This document shows positions 12,283 through 22,972 of a stretch of 64,000 nucleotides of DNA, in pieces; within the stretch, counting starts at the first letter, position 1; each line of letters opens with the position of its first letter. Source of the DNA: Allomyces arbusculus (Eukaryota > Blastocladiomycota > Blastocladiomycetes > Blastocladiales > Blastocladiaceae); contig JADHYV010000033.1 of the NCBI GenBank assembly GCA_027604705.1, positions 62,001 to 126,000 of the forward strand. Reading direction: 5' to 3'. The notes beneath the pieces were generated by a model. The model saw only the letters and a program-made list of their open reading frames with translations. It was not told the DNA's origin and made no database searches. The position numbers and the translations under genes were made by a program.

Positions 12283-14925
12283 TCACGGATGCGCGACGGC
12301 GCCGACCACATTCGCGGCGACCCCCAGCGCGGCGTGTGCGTCGGCAAGCGCGCGCAACCCAGCGTGCAAGTTCGACAACTGCACAAACACCCATGCGTTG
12401 ACCGCCACCAGCGCGACCAGAACCGCCACATGCAGATTACTCGGCGCGACCCAAGCCGTCCAGGACCAGGCCCTCGCGGGCGCAGGCGCGGTTGCCACAA
12501 CGGGCGCATGCGTCGGTGCTGGTGGTGGTGGCGACGCCGCGCGCGGGTGCCGCGCGCCCACGGGAGACCGTGGCCTCGGCGACCGCGACATGCGCCTGTG
12601 CCGCGACGTCGCCGTGGTCGTCGTCGAGACGACGAGCCCTTGGCCGTGCGCGCCGACGCGCACCCGACGGCGGTGCGCGCGTCCATTCGCCACGGGCGCC
12701 TGTGGCGCTGGGAGCGACTCGATGCGTGCGGCAATCAAGGACCAGTACTTTTTCTGCCCGTCGACGGCGCCGGCCTCGACAGGTCCACGCAACCACGGCG
12801 GTTTCCCAGCCCACATCACTTCCACCGACACGCGGGCTCGCGTCCCACCGCTCGCCGCCCGGTCAAGGCACACGCGCGCGTGCACGGTGAACGCGGCGCC
12901 GTAGGGTACGTCGGGCGTGACCGTGTGTACGTCGACCGCACAGTGCTCGCGGGACGCGGCGAGAAGCGATTCGGTGGTCTGCACGGTCGTCTGTTTCGGT
13001 CCCATGGCCACAGCGAGCGGCATCGTGTAGGCGATCGACCGCCTCGGTGGCGGGCCGGCGGTCCAGGCGGTCGCGGTGAGGGCCGTGCAGTGCAGGTCGT
13101 GCTCGAGCACGTGTCGCGGCACGCCTGCGTGGGATCGCGGGGTCGAGTAGGAGTGTGGGCCGAAGAGCACGGCAAAGGCTGCGCGCGGCGGCCAGTGGCG
13201 CCACTCGACGTCGAGGACGGTCGTTGCGAGCGACGCGCACGCGCAGGGGTCGTCGGAGGCCGTCTCCGAGTTCGGTTCGAGGACTGGCGGTAACTCGAAA
13301 TTCGATGGCAATGCCGAGGAGAGGTCGACGTCCTCGTCGTCGCCTTCGTCGTCGAAATCGCTGTCGCCGGCATTATCGTCGGCCTCGTGCCCGTCGGTCG
13401 TCCACTCGAGCTGCGGGACGTCGGAAACTTCCGCGGCGGGCGCGAGGAGTGGGGAGGTATCGGTCGACGCGGGCGCCGACGCCGGGCGGCTCGGCGACTT
13501 GTCCCCACCGGTACCGTTGCGCGACGGCGAGTTGGTGCGCGATTTCGGGTGCCTGCGACCGAGCGTAGCGAGCCGTTGCGTGAGCGACCGCGCGCGGGCC
13601 CCATTCTCGTCAGAACTCGTGGCTGAATCGGTCTTTTGTGCAGCCGGTGCTGTTGCGCGAATCGGCGATGCGGGGGTCACTACGAGGTCCGGTAACGGCG
13701 GCGGCGTGATGCCGGGCCCGCACTGCTTGCGCCAGAGCGCGGTCATCATGTTGAACGCGAGTTCCCGGAAGATAAAGGACGCAAAGAAGTAGGTCTGCTG
13801 CGCCGTCGCGACTTCAATCGCGTTGGGGAAAATCAGCGCCGTCGACTTTTTGTCGATGCGCGTCACGTCGGAAAAGGCGATGGTCAGCGACGTAACCCAG
13901 CCGAAAATCACGGCGTGGAAGCAAATGTGCCGGTCGGTCAGGTAGAGCCGGCCCTGCACGAGGATTTCCTTTTGGAGCGCGCACGAGAAATCCTCGATGA
14001 GAAACTCGTCGAGCGGCAGGTGCTTGAAGATGCGGTGGAATGCCGCGTTTTTGGGGGTTTTGGCGACGAGCGGGACCTCGGGCGGCGGCGGGTGCGGGAC
14101 CACGACGTACTTGGACGGCGGGGTTGACGGTGTTGGTGCGGGTGCGCCATTGTCGGATGCTGCGGATGCTGGCTCTGCGCTCGTGTCGCCGTTGGATGCT
14201 GCATTTGCGCTCGACGACGACCCGGCGGCACTCGTCGCGGCGCGCGGCCGGAGCACGTCGGCATCGCTGGCCGAGGGTGCGGCCGCAGGCATGTCGGGTG
14301 CTGGTGCCGGAACGGTGCGGGAACGGCGGTGCAGGGCGCGCGACGGCGGCGACGGTGGCGTGTGGCCTGGCGGGCCGGCAGCGGCGGCACTGCTGCGCGA
14401 CAGCGGGACCGGGACGGGTGCCGGCGCAGGTTCCGGTGCCGATGCCGGTGCCGGTGCTTGTATCGGCGAGTCGAGGAGCGCGGCCGCGGGGGACGATGGC
14501 GAGGGCATTGCTGGCGGCGACGGGGCGACAATACTGTCGTCGTTGCTTGTTGGCGAGTGAGGTGGCGATGGCGTGGGCGCGCGCACAGAACGCGCGCCAC
14601 GTGACGCTGCGTCGGTCGCGTCCGCACGCGTTGTCGTTGCGGTCGTCGCCGTTGTCGTCGGCTGTCCGCTGCCGGTCCACCGCTGCTGCACCCACGCCGC
14701 TGGCGCGCTGATCAGCGCCGTATAGGGAACCGTCCACAGCGGGGAGAGCGGCGACGCTGCGGGCGTGGTTGCGGTCGGGGTCGAGGGCGTGGCGCCGGGC
14801 GCTCCATTGCTGGTGTCGGCCGCAGCGGCCGGCGGCGGCCGTGGTGATCCTTTCTCGGCCGGCTCTGCGTCGGCCTCGTAGTAGGCGGTCATGACCATGT
14901 CGTCCATGGCGGCGGGCGGGCGCAT
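12283..14925 (-). CDS. GRAM-VASt membrane protein, LAM/Aster-type sterol transporter
   Basis: One uninterrupted exon encodes 880 aa. LAM/Ysp proteins of yeast and animal GRAMD1/Aster proteins sit in the ER at membrane contact sites and move sterol from the plasma membrane. The first 290 residues are disordered Pro/Ala/Ser. A GRAM domain follows (about 295-400; FKHLPLDEFLIEDFSCALQK, GRLYLTDRHICFHAVIFGW). After a Ser-rich acidic linker there is a VASt/StART-like domain (about 540-735), including EVMWAGKPPWLRG. A single hydrophobic segment near 828-850 (VAVLVALVAVNAWVFVQL) is the expected ER tail anchor. A second in-frame Met lies 6 codons in. Domain order matches the family; the start is the only real doubt. 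Confidence 0.88.
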   Translation of the reverse strand: MRPPAAMDDMVMTAYYEADAEPAEKGSPRPPPAAAADTSNGAPGATPSTPTATTPAASPLSPLWTVPYTALISAPAAWVQQRWTGSGQPTTTATTATTTRADATDAASRGARSVRAPTPSPPHSPTSNDDSIVAPSPPAMPSPSSPAAALLDSPIQAPAPASAPEPAPAPVPVPLSRSSAAAAGPPGHTPPSPPSRALHRRSRTVPAPAPDMPAAAPSASDADVLRPRAATSAAGSSSSANAASNGDTSAEPASAASDNGAPAPTPSTPPSKYVVVPHPPPPEVPLVAKTPKNAAFHRIFKHLPLDEFLIEDFSCALQKEILVQGRLYLTDRHICFHAVIFGWVTSLTIAFSDVTRIDKKSTALIFPNAIEVATAQQTYFFASFIFRELAFNMMTALWRKQCGPGITPPPLPDLVVTPASPIRATAPAAQKTDSATSSDENGARARSLTQRLATLGRRHPKSRTNSPSRNGTGGDKSPSRPASAPASTDTSPLLAPAAEVSDVPQLEWTTDGHEADDNAGDSDFDDEGDDEDVDLSSALPSNFELPPVLEPNSETASDDPCACASLATTVLDVEWRHWPPRAAFAVLFGPHSYSTPRSHAGVPRHVLEHDLHCTALTATAWTAGPPPRRSIAYTMPLAVAMGPKQTTVQTTESLLAASREHCAVDVHTVTPDVPYGAAFTVHARVCLDRAASGGTRARVSVEVMWAGKPPWLRGPVEAGAVDGQKKYWSLIAARIESLPAPQAPVANGRAHRRRVRVGAHGQGLVVSTTTTATSRHRRMSRSPRPRSPVGARHPRAASPPPPAPTHAPVVATAPAPARAWSWTAWVAPSNLHVAVLVALVAVNAWVFVQLSNLHAGLRALADAHAALGVAANVVGAVAHP

Positions 14926-15548
14926 GCCGCGGCGCGCGGCCGGACACGGGTGGCGTGCAGTTGCAGCGGGTTGCTTTGGCCCCAGGCGCGGGCAGAGGCG
15001 GCTGGAAATGAATGGTCGTTGGTTGCCGACGCGCAGTGCTGCCGGGTGAGCGACGATCCAAGGGGGGAGCGAACGCGCGGTTTAGGCTCACTTTGGCGTT
15101 TGAAGTTGAGCAGCACCCCGACCGCGGTCACCTGACGCTGCATTTCCACGATATCATGGCCTCGATCACACCAACGTTTTCGCTGTCGCCGCCGCAAATC
15201 ATCGTCTGCAACATCGTCGCGGACTTGGCTTGCTTGCGTCGTTGCTCGACCAATTTTAACCAGACTTAACGCAACGGCCTCCTCGCCCCCCGCGGCAATT
15301 ACATATCCTTGAAGCGCGCCTGCCGCCCGCTGCTGCCTCTCTTTCGTCCTCCACCAACCACAGCGACTCCTTCAGCACCAACTCTTCCCGCTCCTCGCTT
15401 CAGCGACTGCGCCCGTCTCCCCCCACTCTTCTCCACCACCCACCACCCGCACCAGCTCGCTCGCTCGCTCCATTGCTCGCTTGCGCCTTGCGCCTTGCAC
15501 CCGACTCTCCACCGACCACCGCGCATACACGCCCCCGCCTACCCCAAC
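14926..15548. promoter_or_regulatory. Shared divergent promoter region (LAM-like / SAXO)
   Basis: About 620 bp separates the two divergent start codons. The half nearest the SAXO gene is C/T-rich, as is common upstream of starts in this window. No specific site is claimed. Confidence 0.5.
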
Positions 15549-16829
15549 ATGGCGTCGCCGCCTCCACCGGCGCACGCGTCCGCGGGCCTATGCCTATGCA
15601 AGCTGTGCGACTGCGGCAAGCACCGGTGCGGCCCCGCGGTCCTCTCGATGGACGTCCCGCTCGACGCTGTGACCGAGTACAAGGACCGGTACCCGGTGCA
15701 CGCGCCGCAGTACACGGGCAAGATCAAGCCGCCGGCGCAGACGTCGACGTCGAACCAGCCGCTCGCCAAGGTCACCGAGTCGCGCGAGCAGTTTGCCCCA
15801 AAGCCCTTGGCGCCGCGCATGCCGCCGCAGAAGCGCGAGTATATCCCGAATGCGGCTCCGCTGGATGCGGTGACGGGGTACGCGAGCGATTACCAGCGGT
15901 GGAATGTACCGCCGGCCGCGACAGTCAAGAAGCGTGAGGTGTATACAAAGGCGGGCGTGTTTGAGGGGGTCACAACCAACAAGGCCGATTTCCAGGCGTG
16001 GTATACTTTGAAATCCGCGCATGACTGGACCTTCCACCCCATCTTCGCTCACGCACCAATTTTCTCCACTCACAGGAACCTTCCTGACCGGTACCGCCGC
16101 CCCAAGCAAGTCTATGTCCCGACCGACGCCAAGCTCGACGCGGCCAGCAGCTACCGCGCCGACTTTATCGCAACGGGCCCGGCCACGCGCCCGGCCCCAC
16201 GCACGCAGGAACCCTACATGGCACGCGCCGAGGACCGCACGTTCGTGACCACCATGAAGGGCGCCTACCACGGGGAACCCGGATCGCGCCCGCCGCGGCG
16301 CGCCGCCGCCGAATACGTCCCGTCAGCCGCGGCCTTCGCGGGCGAATCCACCTCGCACGCCGATTACCAACGCCCACCGCCCTCGCCGCCGCGCACGTCA
16401 TGCAAGCCTGCGGCGGTCGCGCCCGCAGCGGTGGCCTTCCAGGGAACCTCCGAGTACGCGGCGATCTACACGCCCAAGGACGCGACGCACCGGTCGACGC
16501 GGCGGCCGGCACGCGCGCCGTACGTGGCGCCGCACGGCGTGCATTTCGAGGGGGTCTCCACGATGAAGGCTGATTATGTGGCCGCGGCGGGTGGGACGGC
16601 ACGTCGTGCGGATTTCAAACCGCGGAATATTTATGCGCCCGACACCGACGACCGGTCGTTTGTGTCCGAGACGCGCGCGATGCATGATGCTAAGCACCCG
16701 CCCGTGTGCCGTGCCGTCGCGGTCAAGGCGATGATCGCGCCGGGCGGGAATGTGCGCCGCGGTAAGGACGGCCACATGTACCTGGCGGTGTCGGGCGCGG
16801 CGGCGGGGCCGGACGGGGCGGAAATGTAG
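15549..16829 (+). CDS. SAXO-like axonemal microtubule stabiliser (Mn-repeat protein)
   Basis: Exons 15549-16000 and 16076-16829 give 401 aa. SAXO/FAM154 proteins bind and stabilise microtubules in cilia, centrioles and flagella. The N-terminus has the diagnostic Cys motif CLCKLCDCGKHRCGP. About ten Mn-type repeats follow, each a short block ending in an aromatic after an acidic residue. Examples are PLDAVTGYASDYQRW, VFEGVTTNKADFQAW, KLDAASSYRADF and HFEGVSTMKADYVA. The 75-nt intron is a multiple of three and free of stops, so the locus also reads through as one frame. Removing it restores the repeat as DFQAWNLPDRYRRPKQVYVP, which supports splicing. The gene fits a zoospore-forming organism. 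Confidence 0.87.
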   Translation: MASPPPPAHASAGLCLCKLCDCGKHRCGPAVLSMDVPLDAVTEYKDRYPVHAPQYTGKIKPPAQTSTSNQPLAKVTESREQFAPKPLAPRMPPQKREYIPNAAPLDAVTGYASDYQRWNVPPAATVKKREVYTKAGVFEGVTTNKADFQAWYTLKSAHDWTFHPIFAHAPIFSTHRNLPDRYRRPKQVYVPTDAKLDAASSYRADFIATGPATRPAPRTQEPYMARAEDRTFVTTMKGAYHGEPGSRPPRRAAAEYVPSAAAFAGESTSHADYQRPPPSPPRTSCKPAAVAPAAVAFQGTSEYAAIYTPKDATHRSTRRPARAPYVAPHGVHFEGVSTMKADYVAAAGGTARRADFKPRNIYAPDTDDRSFVSETRAMHDAKHPPVCRAVAVKAMIAPGGNVRRGKDGHMYLAVSGAAAGPDGAEM

Positions 16830-17750
16830 GGAGGAAGGAGGAAGGAGGAAGATGTGTTGGATGACTTGGCGATTGATTGTCTGGACTCGATTGGGATTCG
16901 ACGTGTATGATAGTTTCGCAGACGCGGGGATTATTTATTCGATGCGAAATACGGATTGGGAGTGACATATCACGTTGCGTTGGGCGGCAATGGACCGTCG
17001 CGGAAGAGACAGGGATATTACAGCGTACCCCGTGTGCTCTCCGCAGGTTGCCAGGGACGCGGTGAAGTCGTTTGGGACTTGGTTGAACGAGACCAAATCG
17101 ACTCACAAGCGCAGGCAACGGAGCAGGCAACAGGAAAGCCATCGTTGCCACCATCGCGTCGCGTGCCGTCAATAAAGACCTGGCACGCCGCTCACCAATT
17201 ATGCTCCATCAAACACGACTCTTGGTACCTCTCTCGCCTCATTTATTGCGCCAGCGCACCGGCCTTGTCCCGCCCTTTGACGCCTGTTAGCTCGTGTATG
17301 TGCGCATTTCTCGGCTTCTTCGCGCCGATGCTCGCTCCAACAAGCTCGATACGTTTCTCTCCTGCTGGATCGCCGTTCACATCCGGCGGTGACTGCAGCT
17401 CTGCGCCGTGGCCTCTCGGTGTGAGCGCCGCTAGTCTGGCCGGCGCCGGAAAAGAGAGGAGCGAGCGTCAGTGAGTCAGTGGTGACCACCAACGACACGC
17501 AAGAACGCCAGTACGGCTTGCACGTGACTGACCCGTCATTCCCACCGCGCTCACCGCTCCCAGCTCCCCCCAAGTCCACCGCTCTCAGGCGGCGCGCCCG
17601 GACCAACCGACCGCGTTGATTCAACTCCACGACCGCCCGCTGCATCGCGTCCCCTGCCCTCGTCGCGTGCAAATCCATCCTTCCCGGCCAACTTTGCCAC
17701 CCCCGCTCGCCCGCACTCCCCGCGCCCACCCCTGCACCTCAGCCCGCACC
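16830..17750. other. Intergenic with Skp1 promoter
   Basis: About 920 bp between the SAXO stop and the Skp1 start. No coding exon is recognised. The last 200 bp are pyrimidine-rich and probably hold the Skp1 leader. Confidence 0.55.
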
Positions 17751-18351
17751 ATGGTCAAGCTGCTCAGCTCTGACAACGAGAAGATTACCGTCGCGCAGGA
17801 CGTGGCCGCGCGGTCGATGCTCATCAAGAACATGCTCGAGGACATTGGTGATGCCGAGGACGCCGAAATCCCGCTCCCGAACGTGACGGCGCGCGTGCTC
17901 AAGAAGGTACGGTTCTCGCGCGCACGATCCAATTCACTTCACCTCCCCCGCGCCCGACCGTACGTGTGGAACTGCACCTGACGCGTCTTTCTTTTTTTTT
18001 TTTTCGCTTCCCCCTTGGTAGGTCATCGAGTACTGTGAGCACCACAAGAACGACCCCATGCCGCCGGCCGAGGAGGACGAGCTCGGCGACGAGCGGCGCC
18101 GGTCTGACGACATTGACGAGTGGGACGCCGACTACATTGACGTTGAGCAGGAACTGCTCTTTGAGATTATCTTGGCCGCCAACTACATGGACATTAAGCC
18201 GCTGCTCGACCTTGGGTGCAAGACTGTCGCCAACATGATCAAGGGCAAGACGACCGAGGAAATTCGCAAGACGTTCAACATCACGTGCGATTTTACCGCC
18301 GAGGAGGAGGAGCAAATTCGCCGCGAGAACGAGTGGGCCGAGGACCGCTAA
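17751..18351 (+). CDS. SKP1: Skp1, SCF ubiquitin ligase adaptor
   Basis: Exons 17751-17906 and 18022-18351 encode 161 aa, the usual Skp1 length. Skp1 bridges cullin-1 to F-box proteins in SCF ligases. The BTB/POZ-like fold is clear from [20 protein letters not shown] through the acidic loop. Next come the helices [20 protein letters not shown] and [18 protein letters not shown], and the C-terminal F-box-binding segment ends [15 protein letters not shown]. The 115-nt intron is among the longer ones here and has a strong poly-T tract before the acceptor. The ATG sits in a good context directly after a C-rich leader. Confidence 0.97.
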
Positions 18352-18702
18352 CCCGGTTGGTCGTCGAGGAGGGCGGTCCCCGCGCGCCGCTGCGCACCAA
18401 GGGCCGCGGGCCGTTGTTGTCGAGGAGGAGGAGGGAGGTCGTGTGCCATGTTTTTTGTTTCCCCTGTGTCATTCCACCAACCAATACGAGGACGCATTTT
18501 CATTTCTTGAACGTCTTCCGATACTCCCGCCGTCGTCTTGAGAGCTGGTCGGTCCACTGACGTCGTTTGCGCGTACTTGAGAGCGTGATGCCGCCCGCGC
18601 GTCAGAGTTGGTCGACCCAACCCATCCACCAACCATCCTCCAGCTCAGCTAAACGACGAGACGCCCCATGAATTCAACCCATCACAACCGACCGCCACGA
18701 CC
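18352..18702. other. Intergenic (Skp1 3' / TRAIP-like 5')
   Basis: 350 bp; nothing beyond the expected untranslated regions is seen. Confidence 0.5.
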
Positions 18703-20149
18703 ATGAGCAACACCGTCTTCATTCTCGACACGTCGAGTTCCGGCGGCCACGACTCCGAGGACGACAGCAATGTTTCCTTACACATCAGACCCACGGCCGG
18801 CCCAAGTACCCAATCCAGCGACCCGCCGGCACCCTCCCCACCACGGTTTACCCCGACGTGCGGTCTGTGCGCCGGCACGCTAACGGACAGCGCGGCGGCA
18901 TTGACGTGCGGCCACGTCTTCCACCAAGAGCACGTGCGCTTCCAAACGCTTGCGGATTCGGAACTGGAAGGACGTCCTGACCCCCCCCCCCCCTGAAGAT
19001 GCATCGCGACGTGGTACGCCGTGCACCCGCAATGTACACATTTCACGCTCCCGTCAACTTCGTTTGGCCCGACAGAGATGGGAAAACTCATCGTCTCCTC
19101 CGCTCCATGCAGGTCCACGACACGCGACCTCCAACTGCCGGCTGACGGGCCACCTCGACCGCGACGCGCACACCGTCTACACGGGCGCGTCCTCAGCCAC
19201 CGCCGCACCCGTACGCCTGTCCTCCTCTCTCCCACGCCCCCTTCCCTTCCCTTCCCTCTCCACCCTATTCCTAACACCTCTACTACGACGTAGAGCCCGA
19301 CCCGCACCCACATCCGTGAATTCGCGCGGTACGCGCGCGCCCTGGCCAAGCACGGGGCACGGCAAGCGGCGATCACGGCAATGCAGACGCGCATCGCGAA
19401 ACGGCGTGCGGCCGTGCAGTTGGCGCGGATGCGCGCGCACGACCGGTCGCTGACGGTTGAGACCGAGCGCCGGCGCGCGATGCAGCCGGTGCGCGACGAG
19501 ATTCTGGCGGTGCGCGCGCAGTGTGATGCGGTCAGGAAGGAGTTGGCGAGGTTGGATGCCGAGGAACGGTAGGTCACACGTGTGTGAAGCGAGATGGTCG
19601 AGGCGCGGCCTGACAAGCGACTTGTATAGGGCCGTGCGCGACGAATTCGACCTCGATCAACGCGCCGACGCGGCCGCAAGTGCCGTGAAACTGGCGTTCC
19701 AGGCAATGACCGCCGCGCAGCGCGAGTATGATCGCGAGGTGGAACTCGCCCGCGACCGCGACCGCGACCTCGTGCGTGCGCAGCAGCTGCGTGATCGGCG
19801 CCGTCCCTCAGCGCCGGTGATCCCGCCGTCGTCGTCGCCACCGCCTGCCGCCGCGGCGGTCTGGGACTTGGACGAGTACATGATGCGCGTCGTGGATCCG
19901 GTGGACGAAGAGGAGGAAGTGGAGGATCTACCGCTGCGCGGGAATGCACTGGCGCCGGTGCCTGCGACTCGGATCGCGCCACTGCTGCCAGCGCCAGCGC
20001 CGAGAGGGCCGGCCAAGCCGGCGCTCCGGTTCGGGAAGGTGAATCTCGCGCCGCTCGTCGGTCGACGCGGTGCGGGCGGGGTGGGGCGGGGTGCTAAGGG
20101 GGTCAAGGCCAAGGGGCAGAGGACACTCGATGTGTATTTCAAGAAATGA
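18703..20149 (+). CDS. TRAIP-like RING E3 ubiquitin ligase with C-terminal PIP box
   Basis: Exons 18703-18929, 18999-19033, 19113-19210, 19294-19568 and 19630-20149 give 384 aa in phase throughout. TRAIP is a replisome-associated E3 that ubiquitinates CMG helicase and acts at DNA crosslinks. The RING ligands read C53, C56, C69, H71, H74, C77, C88 and H91 (TCGHVFHQECIATWYA). A long Arg/Ala/Glu-rich coiled coil follows (about 121-260), then a disordered tail. The protein ends QRTLDVYFKK, which fits the PCNA-binding pattern Q-x-x-L-x-x-Y-F exactly; animal TRAIP also ends in a PIP box. Intron 1 must use a GC donor to keep the RING intact. The eighth ligand being His, and the exact exon 2/3 border, are the weak points. 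Confidence 0.72.
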
Positions 20150-20427
20150 TGGCGGCTTTGATGGGTGGATAGCAACGGGCTGAGCAGGCATGGTAACGGG
20201 GGCCGTGACGGCGGGTGACCGCCGCGCGCAATTGCCCCGCCACCAAGACGCGTCTGTCAGCCCATCGCGCTGCCGAGCAGCACGGTGGACAACTCACCTT
20301 CGACGACACCGTCCACGGCATCGATACACGCAGCACTGTCGCAGCAACTTGCAGCATCCCCACATTGAAACATCGAGTCTCAAATTCCAGCAACCTCCAC
20401 GACGCGCCCGGCCCATCCATCCCGACC

Positions 20428-21644
20428 ATGGCCATCTCCACATCACCACCCACCACCGACCCCGCCGCCACCGACCCGCCATCCTACACCCCGCGCGGCG
20501 AACGCTTCCTGTCCCTATTCACGCTCCCCCCACGCCCGCGCTCGCGCCCTCTCTACCCGACCGACGCGCCCGCTCCACCACCGCCCTACATCACCGTCTG
20601 CGCGCCGATGGTGCGGTACTCGAAGCTGGCGTTCCGGCACGTCGTGCGCCACTTCGGCGTGGACGTGGCGTACACACCGATGATCTTGGCCGACGTGTTC
20701 AAGAACTCGCCGTTTGCGCGGGACACCGAGTTCACGACGGCATGCGATGATACGCCCGTGGTGCTGCAATTGGCGGCGAGTAACGCCGAAGACTTTGCGG
20801 CGGCAGCGGTCATGGCGGCGCCGTACGTCGACGCGGTGGATTTGAATGTGCGTCGCGATTCCGCTCGAAGGGGCCGCCATTCGAATGGAAAGTTGATGCG
20901 CCGCGTGGTTTCTTTCTAGTGCGGGTGCCCGCAGAAATGGGCATTCAAGGAACGCATTGGCAGTTACCTGATGGAGCACCCGGAGAAAGTGGCCGATATG
21001 GTGGCCATGGCGCGGCGGCGCGTGCCCGAATTAGTGATTGCCGTCAAGATTCGCGTGCACGACGACGCGGCGACACGCACCGTGGAAATGGCGAGGCGGC
21101 TGGAGAAAATGGGTGCAGGGGTCCTGGCCGTCCACGGGCGCACGCGGCACCAGAAATCGACGGAGCCCGTGAATGTGGACGCGATTCGGTTGGTCAAGGA
21201 GAACGTCGGAGTGCCGGTGATTGCGAACGGTACGTCCGTCTGGCGCAAATGCGGGTATTTGCACTGGGGACGAACTCGGCTGATGAACCGTTCGCAATGC
21301 ATCCAGGGAACGTGTTTACGCGCACTGACGCCGACGCACTCGCCCTCGCGACGGGCGCCGACGGGATCATGGCAGCACGCGGCCTCCTCGCCAACCCGGC
21401 GCTATTCGCCGGCTACGACTCCACCCCGATTGCCGCGGCGAAAACCTACTTTGACTATGCGGTCAAGTGCGGCACGCACGCGTACGTGATCCACCACCAT
21501 TTGATGTACTGTCTCGAGGCGCACCTGAGCGTCTGGCAGCGCAAGCGGTTCAATGTGTGCACGTCGGTCGCGGCCATGGCCGATTATTTCCGGAGCTGGG
21601 ACGCGTGGAACGAGGACGAGGAATGCATTGGGTTGACGAACTGA
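20428..21644 (+). CDS. DUS4: tRNA-dihydrouridine synthase, DUS4 type
   Basis: Exons 20428-20847, 20920-21229 and 21307-21644 encode 355 aa. DUS enzymes use FMN and NADPH to reduce uridines in the tRNA D-loop; Dus4 acts on U20a/U20b in yeast. The FMN-binding TIM barrel begins ITVCAPMVRYSKLAFRHVVR. The active-site loop LNCGCPQKWAFKER has the catalytic Cys (C143), and this motif is cut by intron 1. The later strand GVLAVHGRTRHQK carries the HGRT motif, and ANGNVFT leads into GADGIMAARGLLANPALF. All match DUS4 better than DUS1-3. The stop codon is only 5 bp from the stop of the opposite-strand Mss4 gene. Confidence 0.92.
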
Positions 21645-21649
21645 TCGTT

Positions 21650-22210
21650 TTATTCGGATGGCGGCGGCACCTTGTACCGCAGCCGCGCAACCTTGAGGTA
21701 GCAGGTTGGCGAGTGGCCCGGGGCCGTGCGCATGAACCCGAGCGGGCCGAGGTCGCAGTCTGGATCCGGATCAGGGCAGGGCCGGTGAGACACAACCGCG
21801 GCGCGAACTGGGTGGAGGAGACGTGCACGCGACGCCGGCGTACCGGCACAGCAGAGGTACTTGACGCCGTTCCCGACCGTCTTGGAGAACCCAACGTTCT
21901 CGAAGTGCATCATCGACGGGACGGCATAGTATCGCGTGTCGATCGCGTCGACAGGGATGCCGGGCAGCGCTGCGAGGTCGGGCGCGTCCGTGACGGTCTC
22001 GAGCGGCGCCACATTGGCGCGCAGGATCAGGCACTGGCAGTGTTCGTTGGGGCAGTAGATTGCGCACGCGTTGGTGTTCGTGTTGGTGGCGACGACATGG
22101 GTTGCGGGCGCGTCGTGCAGCCGGGCGAGCCCTTGCAGCCGTGGGGCGGCGCGGTCGCGCTCCTGCTGTGCGGCAAGGGCAGCGGCAACCTGGTCGGTCG
22201 TGAACGCCAT
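21650..22210 (-). CDS. DSS4: Mss4/Dss4 Rab-binding zinc chaperone (RABIF)
   Basis: Exons 22210-21844 and 21759-21650 on the minus strand encode 158 aa. Mss4/Dss4 binds nucleotide-free exocytic Rabs, once called a weak GEF and now viewed as a holdase-like chaperone. The zinc pair CPNEHCQC in the N-terminal half and the core FENVGFSKTVGN are present. After removal of the 84-nt intron the sequence reads KYLCCADCDLGPLGFM, matching the family's second Cys pair and GPIGW-like turn. The intron is a multiple of three without stops, so an unspliced reading looks open but breaks the zinc site. The gene converges on DUS4. Confidence 0.9.
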   Translation of the reverse strand: MAFTTDQVAAALAAQQERDRAAPRLQGLARLHDAPATHVVATNTNTNACAIYCPNEHCQCLILRANVAPLETVTDAPDLAALPGIPVDAIDTRYYAVPSMMHFENVGFSKTVGNGVKYLCCAGTPASRARLLHPVRAAVVSHRPCPDPDPDCDLGPLGFMRTAPGHSPTCYLKVARLRYKVPPPSE

Positions 22211-22972
22211 GGGTGTGCTCGGCGTTGTGCAAGTGGTTGCGGCTTGCAGCTTGCAGATTGCAGCGAGCAGCAGGCTGCGGTCGGGTCGGCCTGTGCTCTG
22301 CAACAACGACCAACGTCGGCAATGCCAAGGGATGGCGCCCAGGCTGCGCTCTGCAAAGGGGCGTGTCTGTCACGCGCCTCACGCGCGCAGACTTTTTGGC
22401 TCGTTTTGGCTGCGTCCCGCGTCGGTGCGTGTGCACCACCACGCCGCGCGCGATGCACCGTGCGATGCCGGCGACACCGTGGCGGAGGAGCATTCGCGCT
22501 CGCCGCTGTCCGCCGCCGACGCCGCCGCCGCAGCAGCAGCAGCAGAGCGCCGTCCGCGGGCCACTGCAGCACTCGGCGCGTCGCTCCCCCACTCCACGAC
22601 CTGGCGTGCCGCCAGCCATCTGGGCAATGGACGCGCTCCGACAACGACTTGCACCCCGCTCTTCTCGCGCGTTCTGGGCGCTTCGATAACTCCCGTTCGT
22701 CGTCCCGCCGCCGCCGCGCGCTTGTTCCTCGCCGTGCACGACGGCGCTCTCCCCCGCAAGCACCGTTCGCCGCGCTTTCCGGCCTGAATTGGTGGCGCGC
22801 ACGCCGGCCAGATCAGGCGCAGCTCGACAGTCGGCCAGCAGCGGCCGCGATCCCCCAAAACGGCTCCATTTCCCCCGTCGACCGCGCGAGCAGTGCATTC
22901 AGCCACCGACTCATTGCGCAACCGCAGCACGCAACCCGTCCAACCCATCCAACCCGTCTCGACGCCGGCACG
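22211..22972. promoter_or_regulatory. Shared divergent promoter region (Mss4 / PLC)
   Basis: About 760 bp between divergent starts. The plus-strand frame of the PLC N-terminus is open far upstream into the Mss4 antisense strand, but that stretch shows no domain. The ATG at 22973 is taken as the start. Confidence 0.5.

Noticed and set aside
19034-19112. Reading exon 2 of the TRAIP-like gene straight on
   Set aside because: Continuing gives an Arg-rich frame that ends in a stop; splicing out 19034-19112 keeps a protein-like frame through to the coiled coil.
21467-22972. Open frame joined to the 5' side of the PLC gene
   Set aside because: It runs antisense through Mss4 and the promoter, shows no protein-like sequence, and the PLC N-terminus has its own ATG at 22973.
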